From Pseudomonas putida (GTDB lineage: Bacteria; Pseudomonadota; Gammaproteobacteria; Pseudomonadales; Pseudomonadaceae), in contig CP163498.1 of the NCBI GenBank assembly GCA_041071465.1, positions 1,054,001 through 1,118,000 of the forward strand: 64,000 nt of DNA, in the 5' to 3' direction. The position numbers and the translations under genes are program-made. Under the pieces are notes generated by a model that was not told the DNA's origin, ran no database searches, and saw only the letters and a list, made by a program, of their open reading frames with translations. Positions 57,633 through 64,000 of the stretch are shown here, piece after piece; position 1 is the stretch's first letter, and every line of letters starts with the position of its first letter.

Positions 57633-57767
57633 GGCACTACTCCGTGACCTCGGGAAGGGTCGATTCGTCTAGGTGAGGAATTCTGTTCTGATTTGCGATC
57701 GCTCGCGGTATACAGCGCAGGTCTGAGCCGTTAACGTAAAGCAAAGCCGTTTATAGAGGAAGGACTC

Positions 57768-58205
57768 GTGGAACTCTCGCTCCTTGTTTGGTTGTTGCCA
57801 ACCCTGGCCCTGGTCATCGGTGTGGCGGTCGGTTTCATCGTTGCCCGCCTGCTGCCCAATGCGGCGCCGAGCAACACCCAGCGCCAACTGGATGATATCC
57901 AGAAGCGTTTCGACAGCTACCAGAACGAAGTGGTCACCCACTTCAACAGCACCGCCATGCTGGTCAAGAAACTGACCCAGAGCTACCAGGACGTACAGGA
58001 TCACCTGGCCGAAGGCGCCAACAGCCTGGCCCTCGACGACGTCACCCGCCAGCGCCTGCTGGCTGCGCTGCATTCCGAAGCGCCGCAAGGCCCGCGTGAC
58101 CGCCTGACCCCGCCGAAGGACACCGCCGAAGTGCCACGCGACTATGCGCCAAAAGCGCCGAACTCGCCGGGCATGCTCGACGAGAGCTACGGGCTCAAGC
58201 GCTGA
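57768..58205 (+). CDS. zapG: ZapG/YhcB-family (DUF1043) inner membrane protein
   Basis: A 145-residue protein with one N-terminal membrane helix (LLVWLLPTLALVIGVAVGFIVARLL, about 4-28), a coiled coil (about 35-90, RQLDDIQKRFDSYQNEVVTHF) and a proline-rich, disordered tail. YhcB/ZapG coordinates envelope growth and division in E. coli. It begins at GTG with AGAGGAAGG upstream and ends in a clear terminator. Confidence 0.93.
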   Translation: MELSLLVWLLPTLALVIGVAVGFIVARLLPNAAPSNTQRQLDDIQKRFDSYQNEVVTHFNSTAMLVKKLTQSYQDVQDHLAEGANSLALDDVTRQRLLAALHSEAPQGPRDRLTPPKDTAEVPRDYAPKAPNSPGMLDESYGLKR

Positions 58206-58217
58206 TCGGCTGAACAT

Positions 58218-58245
58218 GAAAAAGGCCTCGCAAGAGGCCTTTTTT
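58218..58245 (+). terminator. Terminator downstream of zapG
   Basis: The stem AAAGGCCTC-GCAA-GAGGCCTTT is followed by a T-run, 12 bases after the zapG stop. Confidence 0.92.
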
Positions 58246-58264
58246 GTGGGCTGGTACAGGCTGC

Positions 58265-59460
58265 CTATTTGCAAGCCTGCAATGCCTGCTCGACATCCGC
58301 CAGCAGGTCTTCCACATCCTCCAGCCCCACCGACAACCGCACCAATCCTTCCGATATGCCGTGATGCGCCCGCTCCTGCGGCGTGTAACTGGAATGCGTC
58401 ATGCTCGCCGGATGCTGCGCCAGCGATTCGGCATCACCCAAGCTCACCGCCCGTGCAAACAGCTGCAGCGCATTCATGAAGCGCCGCCCGGCGTCGATCC
58501 CCCCTTGAGCTCGAAGGCAATCATCCCACCCGGCAAGCGCATCTGCCGCTGCGCCAGTTCGTATTGGGCGAACGACGGCAAACCTGGGTAGTGAATAAGT
58601 TCCACCTGCGGCTGCCGCGCGAGGAACTGCGCCACCTGCAAGGCGTTGGCGCAATGGCGGTCCATGCGCAGGGCCAAGGTCTTGATACCGCGCATCAGCA
58701 GCGACGCGTCATGCGGCGACAGCACCGCCCCGGTCATGTCCTTCAGCCCCTCCAGGCGAATGCGGTCGACCAGCGCCTTACGCCCCACCACCAGGCCCGC
58801 CGTGATATCACCATGGCCACTGAGGTACTTGGTCGCCGAATGCACCACCAGGTCCGCCCCAAGCTCCAGCGGCCGCTGCAGGTACGGCGTGCAATAGGTG
58901 TTGTCGACCACCACAAGTACATCACGCCCTCGTACTGCCTCGACGACCGCTGCTATATCCACCAGTTGCATGTTGGGGTTGGCCGGCGTTTCGAAGTAGA
59001 TCATCCGCGTTTTGCTGTTGATCGCCGCTTTCAGGGCCTTGGCATCGTTGAGGTCGACATGGTGGATCTTTACCCCGAACTCGCCAATGCCGTGATGCAG
59101 GAAAGCGAACGTGCAGCCATACAAAGTACGCCCGACAATCAGTTCATCGCCAGGCCGCAGCAAGGTCCAGATGGTCGAAGTGATCGCGCCCATCCCCGAC
59201 GCCAGCGCCAGCCCCGCCTCACCGCCCTCCAACGAAGCCATGCGTTGCTCGAGCAAGGCCAGGGTCGGGTTGGAGATGCGGCTGTAGAAATGCCCCGTTT
59301 CCTCCCCGGCGAAGCACGCAGCGCCGTATTCGACAGTGGGGAAGGCATAAGTAGCGGTCTGGTACACCGGTGGCACCAGGGCACCACCGTGGGAAAGCGG
59401 GTCGTAGCCATGGTGAATGGCCCGCGTGGAAAAACCGGTGTTGTTATGGGAGTCGCGCAT
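58265..59460 (-). pseudogene. mdeA: mdeA, methionine gamma-lyase, with a one-base frameshift (probable sequence error)
   Basis: The PLP enzyme splits L-methionine into methanethiol, ammonia and 2-oxobutyrate. The sequence is very like P. putida MdeA: FSTRAIHHGYDPLSHGGALVPPVYQ, the YSRISNPT cofactor loop, VDNTYCTPYLQRP with the specificity Cys near 116 region, and the PLP lysine in HSATKYLSGHGD. The last 70 residues (GIDAGRRFMNALQLF to VEQALQACK) lie in another frame. The break is a run of six C residues at 58499-58504; seven restore FELKGGIDAGRR and 398 residues, the known enzyme length. A sequencing error is likely, though this gene is dispensable and a real mutation cannot be excluded. Confidence 0.9.
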
Positions 59461-59587
59461 GGCAACAGCCTCTTGTGGTTTGTTATAAGCTTATGCCACC
59501 GGGCTGCCCGATTTTTTCCAAATTGGCCCACGCATACGCGTGCTTGTTGGAACGAAAACAATAATCAACGGACCAGGAGGGCAAAAC

Positions 59588-60109
59588 ATGCCTTCAAGCC
59601 TCGATCGCACCGACCGCGCCCTGCTGGCTGCCTTGCAGGACAACGCCCGCCTCACCATCGCCGAGCTCGCCGACCAGGTGGCGCTGACCACCTCGCCCTG
59701 CTGGCGACGGGTCAAGCTTCTGGAAGACAACGGCTACATCACCGGCTACCAGGCCCTCCTCTCGCCCAAGTCGCTGGGGTTTGGCGTGACCGCGTTCGTC
59801 AGCATCATGATGGACTCGCACACCAAGGACATGGCGCTGGCGTTCGAGCAGCGGCTGATGGAAATCCCCGAAATCGTCGCCTGCCACAACATCTCCGGGC
59901 GCTATGACTTCTTGCTGGAGATTCTGGCGCGGGACCTGGAGTCGTTTGGCGAATTTACCCGGGAAGTGCTGCAACGGCTGCCGGGGGTGAAGGAGATCTA
60001 TTCGAGTTTTTTCCTACAAGGCGGTGAAGGAGAAACGGGTGATACCTGTGTCGGAAAAACACATCTAAGACAGATCTTTCCGAGTGCCAGGAAGCTTCCC
60101 ACCGATTGA
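59588..60109 (+). CDS. mdeR: Lrp/AsnC-family regulator MdeR (conserved tail apparently frame-shifted)
   Basis: A leucine-responsive-type regulator with an N-terminal helix-turn-helix (LDRTDRALLAALQDNARLTIAELADQVALTTSPCWRRVKLLEDNG, about 5-50) and a RAM effector domain (about 65-140). It is divergent from mdeA, whose transcription MdeR controls in P. putida. As given, the frame runs to 60109 (173 residues) with an unusual tail after IYSSF. If the run of six T residues at 60007-60012 is one base too long, the tail becomes SSFSYKAVKEKRVIPV, the normal Lrp ending, with stop at 60066-60068 and 159 residues, the usual size. Confidence 0.9.
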   Translation: MPSSLDRTDRALLAALQDNARLTIAELADQVALTTSPCWRRVKLLEDNGYITGYQALLSPKSLGFGVTAFVSIMMDSHTKDMALAFEQRLMEIPEIVACHNISGRYDFLLEILARDLESFGEFTREVLQRLPGVKEIYSSFFLQGGEGETGDTCVGKTHLRQIFPSARKLPTD

Positions 60110-60180
60110 CAGGCCGGAGCTGACATACCGCGAATTCAATATACGTAAAGCTAGCCCGTGTAGTGACCAGGAGAACCTAC

Positions 60181-62445
60181 ATGGCACGGGACAACACGTA
60201 TTATCTCGATGAAGCGCTGTACATCAGTGCGCAAGCACCAACAGGTGCCGAACTAAGTTTGATTGGTGGCGGTGGTGGTGGACCGGGCGCAGGTGGCTGG
60301 GGGCTAAGCGATGGTTATCCACGCGGGACCAGCCCAACCAAAAATGACATCGCACGGGTCATTTCCACTCGCAGGGTGCTGACAGAAGAGTTTCAGATTA
60401 TAGAGAAGGACTATTCAGACAAATATGCCCACGAAGTAAATCAGATCCCTGAAACCATTGCTGCACTGAAAGCCCAGATCAAAGCCGAGGCGAACAGTGC
60501 AAACGGCGCGGCCTCCACACTTTCAACAGAACAACAAATCCTGTCGTCACGCATCAGTCAGATTCGTGACGGTTATTTGCAGATTTTACCCGACGCCAAT
60601 AACTACTTTGGCGTACCCGCATTCTACAAGCGCGGCGATTCAATGATGAGCCGGTTTCTGGACCCGGGCTTCTTCGCAGCAACAACAGGCCAGGAGCTCG
60701 GTGTGGAATGGGCCACAAGGCTGCAGAGGGCTTGGGATGGCACCTACCGTTTACACATCGAAGCTCAAAAGCACCAAGCGCTGGCAGACGAACTTGAGGG
60801 CCTCGCAAGGCAAGTGGATCAGGAGGAGCTCAACCACCAGCCTCTAAATCTGCTGGAAATGATCGCGCGTCGAACAGCTCAGATTCACGCAGAGCGGCAA
60901 ATACATTTCGATTGTTTACCCAACGTTCTTCAGCATGAGTTAGGGCAAACCGTCATTGACGACGCGCTCACGCTTGTTCAAACCCTCAGTGCCTACCTTG
61001 CAACCGCTGCTGCCTTGGTGCAGGCCAAGCAATCGCAAATTCCGGCGTACCATGATCAAAACCCCCGCATCAACGCCCCCCTGTCGAAGCCTCAACTTGA
61101 AGGGCTTTTGCATCTTGTAGATGAACAACGATTACGCCGGGCCGGCCCGCGCTGGCAGGAATACCACCTCACACTGGCGCTAAACGAATCGATCAGATTC
61201 CTGGGCGTATATGCAGGTGCCACGCAAAACCTGATGCAGCGCGCCGCTGAAGTGGAGAACCTCCAAAGTCAATTCGCCGCACAGGAAAAAGCTGCACGCC
61301 AGCAGGCCGAAGCTGCGCGCTTGGCTGCAGAAGCCGAGCGGCAAAGGCAAGAGGCTCTGCGGCGGAGCATTTCCTATATCAATGAAGCGCGTTTGGCGGG
61401 ACTGACGCCTGCCGTAATCCCCATTGGTGCTACCTCTTTTGCAGTAGCCGAAGCGGCTTACTCGGCTTTGGGTGAAGCAATCACGGCCGCGATTGCCCGC
61501 CTTGTTGCTACGACTATCCCTTCGCTTGCAGTAGGCACACTTGCGATGGCCTGGCCGTCAACGCTGGGTAACGGTGAGCGCCGTTATCTTATCAGCACCC
61601 CGCTAGCCAGCCTTACGCCACCCGGTGGGCCTGACCTTGCAACCTTGGCAGCGTCATCAACCAGCATCGACCTGCCGTATCTGCTGGCTGGATCCGAGCA
61701 CCCAAATGGCATGGACCTGTATGTGGTGGCTGGGGGTAAACCGGTACCGGTACGCGCTGCGACATTCGACAGTGAGCGGCAGGTCTACAGCCTGGCGCTG
61801 GATAACCCGCAGCGGATTTTGACCTGGACACCTTCCAGCGCGCCGGGCGGTGAAGGTGGAAGTTCTATAAGCTTGCCGCCAGCGCCGCCCGGTACCGTCG
61901 TTTACACCGGCAGTACCCTGAACCCCGTCAGCACCGAGACGGAGGGTTACCCCGCGCTGGATTTGCTGGACCAGGAACGGCTGATCATCACCTTCCCCAT
62001 GGACTCGGGTTTACCGCCTATTCTGGTGGTGTTCAAAAGCCCGCGGTACGAGCCAGGTACATCGACCGGAACTGGTACACAGGTATCAGATACATGGCGT
62101 AAATCGGCAGCCAACCTCGAAGGGGCTCCAATTCCTGCGCAGATTGCTGATCTTCTCAGAGACAGAGAATTCAGGAGTTTTGACGCGTTTAGGGGGCAGT
62201 TCTGGAAGGCTGTGGCTAACGATCCTGAGCTCTCCAAACAATTCAGCGAAAGGGACTTGGCGCGCATGAAGAAAAATGGAAATTCACCGCTGGTGGATGA
62301 CGAGGACATTTACATGAGTCAAATGACTTTCGTGATTCATCACGTGATACCAATAAGTGAAGGCGGTGGCGTTTACGACATGAGCAATTTGAAAGTCGTA
62401 ACCCCTAAGGTTCATAACACCATTCATTACGGAGAAAAGCCATGA
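60181..62445 (+). CDS. S-type pyocin with colicin E9-like HNH nuclease domain
   Basis: A 754-residue bacteriocin. The N-terminus (MARDNTYYLDEALYISAQ) leads into a Gly-rich stretch (IGGGGGGPGAGGW), as in the flexible entry region of colicins. A long helical region (about 60-410, with Ala/Glu/Arg-rich coiled coil near 370-400) is the likely receptor-binding part. A pyocin/cloacin translocation domain follows (about 425-620), then a nuclease domain (about 630-754: GAPIPAQIADLLRDREFRSF..., DPELSKQF, IHHVIPISEGGGVYDMSN). His720, His721, Asn736, His745 and His749 match the catalytic and metal residues, but the GGR and Glu residues normally before HH are absent. The ATG at 60181 follows CCAGGAG; immunity overlaps by 4 bases. 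No P-box or LexA site was convincing. Confidence 0.93.
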   Translation: MARDNTYYLDEALYISAQAPTGAELSLIGGGGGGPGAGGWGLSDGYPRGTSPTKNDIARVISTRRVLTEEFQIIEKDYSDKYAHEVNQIPETIAALKAQIKAEANSANGAASTLSTEQQILSSRISQIRDGYLQILPDANNYFGVPAFYKRGDSMMSRFLDPGFFAATTGQELGVEWATRLQRAWDGTYRLHIEAQKHQALADELEGLARQVDQEELNHQPLNLLEMIARRTAQIHAERQIHFDCLPNVLQHELGQTVIDDALTLVQTLSAYLATAAALVQAKQSQIPAYHDQNPRINAPLSKPQLEGLLHLVDEQRLRRAGPRWQEYHLTLALNESIRFLGVYAGATQNLMQRAAEVENLQSQFAAQEKAARQQAEAARLAAEAERQRQEALRRSISYINEARLAGLTPAVIPIGATSFAVAEAAYSALGEAITAAIARLVATTIPSLAVGTLAMAWPSTLGNGERRYLISTPLASLTPPGGPDLATLAASSTSIDLPYLLAGSEHPNGMDLYVVAGGKPVPVRAATFDSERQVYSLALDNPQRILTWTPSSAPGGEGGSSISLPPAPPGTVVYTGSTLNPVSTETEGYPALDLLDQERLIITFPMDSGLPPILVVFKSPRYEPGTSTGTGTQVSDTWRKSAANLEGAPIPAQIADLLRDREFRSFDAFRGQFWKAVANDPELSKQFSERDLARMKKNGNSPLVDDEDIYMSQMTFVIHHVIPISEGGGVYDMSNLKVVTPKVHNTIHYGEKP

Positions 62446-62702
62446 TACTCAAGGAAAATCTAAGCGACTATACAGAGCAGGAATTTCTGGAGTTTTTAGC
62501 TGAAATTGACAGAGCAAATGAAGACGAACCTGATCAAGTGCTAACCCCTTTGCTACAACATTTCAGAAAAATCACTGAACACCCCTCTGGAATAAATCTC
62601 CTCTACAGACCAGCTACACCAGAGGATGGCAAGCCCGAGAAAATTATAGAAATCATCAAGTCTTGGCGAGCCGCCAACGGAAAAAGCGGTTTCAAGTCTT
62701 AA
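62442..62702 (+). CDS. Colicin E/pyocin DNase immunity protein
   Basis: An 86-residue acidic four-helix immunity protein of the Im2/Im9 family, expected to bind the neighbouring nuclease domain and protect the producer. Family features: LSDYTEQEFLEFLAEI (helix I), TEHPSGINLLYRP (helix III region; the invariant Tyr54 is kept but the next hot-spot Tyr55 is Arg), and the C-terminal WRAANGKSGFK signature. Its start overlaps the pyocin stop (ATGA), so the toxin is never made without it. GC is visibly lower than the core genes around it. Confidence 0.93.
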   Translation: MILKENLSDYTEQEFLEFLAEIDRANEDEPDQVLTPLLQHFRKITEHPSGINLLYRPATPEDGKPEKIIEIIKSWRAANGKSGFKS

Positions 62703-62710
62703 CTCGACAC

Positions 62711-62755
62711 ATGCTCCGTCCGGCCAACGGCAAAGAAGGATTCAAACCTAGCTAA
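62711..62755 (+). pseudogene. Remnant tail of a second immunity gene
   Basis: In one frame the bases read MLRPANGKEGFKPS followed by TAA, matching the C-terminal WRAANGKSGFK signature of DNase immunity proteins, immediately after the intact immunity gene. No longer coding part precedes it. It looks like the end of a duplicated or replaced immunity gene, left by recombination. Confidence 0.65.
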
Positions 62756-62829
62756 ATAGAGCGAGGTCCTGATCTGTCAGGGCCTTCAGTTACACTCTAT
62801 ATAAATTAAACAAGCAGCTCTCAAAGGAA

Positions 62830-63312
62830 CTAGAAGATTACCGTAACCGCTCTTGTACTCAGCGCAAGGTCAACCACCTCAACAGGTGAGAGATCCCGTG
62901 TAAATTCAGCACCACCAAAGTATACGCCGGGATGAAATATCAAATCCATTACGCGTTCGTTAGGAATATTCACTTCCAACATAAGAAGCCAAAAATCAAC
63001 GTCATGCTCAGCCCCTTCACACTCCATCCCTCTTCGCGCCATCTCCACCAACTCATCTTTGGTAACATCAGCAACCGGCTGAATATACGGCTCATACAGA
63101 ACCTTACGCACCCAGGTGTTATGGTCTTGCGCGCCATAAATCCCCTGAAAATCTCGGAAATCAAATTCAGTCGCGGCTAGCCGATTAAATTCGATAACGA
63201 GGTGCTCCGTCAGATCACGCTTCCCACAGTCTATTTCCTCTGAAAGCTCACACAGCTTCGAAACTAACTGTTCATCCAGCTCAGGCGGCATCAGTTCTCT
63301 ACGCAGATCCAT
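62830..63312 (-). CDS. Hypothetical protein, possible orphan immunity protein
   Basis: A 160-residue acidic soluble protein I cannot assign to a family. It lies on the opposite strand directly behind the pyocin-immunity pair and has the same low GC. The C-terminal pattern DLIFHPGVYFGG...LSPVEVVDLALS resembles endings seen in several toxin-immunity families that protect against CDI or Rhs toxins, but I cannot name one. The ATG at 63310-63312 has a good GAGGGAGA site 5 bases before it and is preferred to one five codons upstream. It could be an immunity gene without its toxin. Confidence 0.7.
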   Translation of the reverse strand: MDLRRELMPPELDEQLVSKLCELSEEIDCGKRDLTEHLVIEFNRLAATEFDFRDFQGIYGAQDHNTWVRKVLYEPYIQPVADVTKDELVEMARRGMECEGAEHDVDFWLLMLEVNIPNERVMDLIFHPGVYFGGAEFTRDLSPVEVVDLALSTRAVTVIF

Positions 63313-63693
63313 ACGATTCTCCCTCATAAACTTTTGATACTCACATCCTGCGCCCAACTAAAAACCACGTGTTTCAGGAGCAATTACAGCTTACCGGATG
63401 AGGCGGTATGAAACTTGTAGGAAGCGTCTGAACTTATAATGCAGATCTTGAGAGCATTAAAGCTTGAGCACTAACCGCGCCCCCAAGACACGGTGTGAAC
63501 TTGAAGGTCACGGGATACCCGTTGGAGCGGGCGAATCGAGATATCGAACTGGCGCGAAGCAGGCATCACGCTGGATGGCACCGGCTGCGCCGGTGATCGC
63601 CGGTAAGCCAGCTGCCACACGGGCTGCATTAGCCTTGGAATTCTGAGGAAGACGGTCCTTCTACATGGGGTCGTACAGGCATGTGGCGGGCAA
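63313..63693. other. Spacer with degraded REP sequence
   Basis: No gene is supported in this stretch. Around 63575-63620 there is a REP-like piece with the palindrome CACCGGCTGCGCCGGTG, also found in the REP pair at 16.95 kb, followed by GCCGGTAAGCC. It marks the return from low-GC bacteriocin DNA to core sequence. An open frame of 60 codons here (63464-63646) has no ribosome site and is not called. Confidence 0.5.
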
Positions 63694-63723
63694 TAAAAAA
63701 CCCCGCCGCAGCGGGGTTTTTCT
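63694..63723 (-). terminator. Terminator downstream of cysNC
   Basis: The stem AAACCCCGC-CGCA-GCGGGGTTT has T-runs on both strands. It begins about 14 bases after the cysNC stop on the minus strand. Confidence 0.92.
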
Positions 63724-63736
63724 TGCAGCTCAGCGC

Positions 63737-64000
63737 TTAGATCGCGCCACGCTGACGCAGCACGTCCAGCACCAGCTTCACGCCTTCGTCGACGCTTATC
63801 GACTGGGTGTCGATCACCAGGTCGGCGTCCAGCGGCACATCGAACGGGAAGCTTTCGCCCGGGATGTTTTCGCCACCGGCCGCGTACAGGCCTTGCGGAT
63901 CACGCTCGCGGCACGCCAGCGGCGAGGCCTGGACGTAAACGGTCACCAGGCGCTCTTTGCCGATCAGCGCCTTGGCCTGTTCGCGGCCTTCGGCATCCGG
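63737..64000 (-). CDS. cysNC: APS kinase, C-terminal end (CysNC or CysC; 5' part beyond window)
   Basis: Only the last 87 residues are in the window (KALIGKERLVTVYVQASPLACRERDPQGLYAAGG...). They match the C-terminal part of adenylylsulfate kinase, which phosphorylates APS to PAPS in sulfate assimilation: VTVYVQASPLACRERDPQGLY is the substrate-binding loop, and VIDTQSISVDEGVKLVLDVL the last strand and helix. In pseudomonads this domain is normally fused behind the CysN sulfate adenylyltransferase GTPase, so cysNC is the likely gene; a stand-alone cysC cannot be excluded from this fragment. Confidence 0.85.
   Translation of the reverse strand, partial: PDAEGREQAKALIGKERLVTVYVQASPLACRERDPQGLYAAGGENIPGESFPFDVPLDADLVIDTQSISVDEGVKLVLDVLRQRGAI

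Noticed and set aside
59461..59587. Specific MdeR operator in the mdeA-mdeR spacer.
   Set aside because: Short dyads such as CACGCATACGCGTG are present but no match to a known Lrp-type site was good enough to call.
60069..60180. P-box (PrtN) or LexA operator in front of the pyocin.
   Set aside because: Only single partial matches such as ATTGACAG were seen; the repeated ATTG-GT pattern and the CTGT-N8-ACAG dyad are missing.
63464..63646. A 60-codon open frame in the spacer before cysNC.
   Set aside because: No ribosome site, runs through a REP-like palindrome, and has no recognisable motif.

Overview
The window is a stretch of Pseudomonas chromosome, almost certainly from the Pseudomonas putida group. 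The protein sequences of the division/cell-wall cluster, GroEL, ColS, MdeA and others match what I remember of P. putida, the gene order follows the P. putida KT2440 cys-to-groEL segment as I recall it, GC is high, and the intergenic spacers carry P. putida-type REP palindromes. It is nearly all core genome. The one clearly accessory patch is a bacteriocin locus at about 60.1-63.3 kb.

Layout. 1-3.5 kb: a ColR-regulated methyltransferase (cut by the window edge), colS, colR and a divergent PAP2 phosphatase, with a ColR-box match in front of both the methyltransferase and the phosphatase. 3.6-6.3 kb: groEL, groES (sigma-32-like promoter) and fxsA. 6.4-14.3 kb: a HugZ-like flavin-fold protein, a DUF481 outer-membrane protein, an alkyltransferase-like protein, ampG, an MdfA-like efflux pump, an MscS-type channel, yajQ and panE. 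14.3-23.6 kb: an orphan sensor kinase, a cobalamin adenosyltransferase, a MutT-ThiE-like fusion, a glutathione transferase, argJ, secA and a DciA-like protein. 23.7-41.6 kb: a complete dcw cluster on the minus strand, mraZ-rsmH-ftsL-ftsI-murE-murF-mraY-murD-ftsW-murG-murC-ddlB-ftsQ-ftsA-ftsZ-lpxC, led by a sigma-70-like promoter and three MraZ repeats. 41.8-48.2 kb: rnpB, rsmI, then lpoA-yraN-gmhA-dolP, a small lipoprotein and sspA-sspB. 48.3-52.0 kb: petABC and rplM-rpsI. 52.3-60.1 kb: an aldo/keto reductase, a GlxA-type regulator, zapE, trpS, an alpha/beta hydrolase, zapG, and the divergent pair mdeA (methionine gamma-lyase) and mdeR. 60.2-63.3 kb: an S-type pyocin with a colicin-E9-like HNH nuclease, its immunity protein, a leftover tail of a second immunity gene, and an unassigned gene that may be an orphan immunity protein. 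63.7 kb to the end: the 3' end of a CysNC/CysC APS kinase.

Two points matter most. First, four genes (ftsA, murG, murD, mdeA) are each broken by one missing base, and mdeR has its conserved tail shifted by one extra base; four of these five indels lie in a mononucleotide run. FtsA, MurG and MurD are essential, and adding or removing the single base restores the usual family length in each case, so assembly or sequencing error is much more likely than real decay. Second, the pyocin nuclease keeps the metal and catalytic histidines of the colicin E9 family but has lost the conserved Gly-Gly-Arg and Glu residues just before them, and its immunity protein has changed one of the two hot-spot tyrosines. 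This looks like a diverged toxin-immunity specificity and is the most novel item here. I did not find a wholly unfamiliar multi-gene system, and there are no tRNA genes, CRISPR arrays or insertion sequences that I can see.
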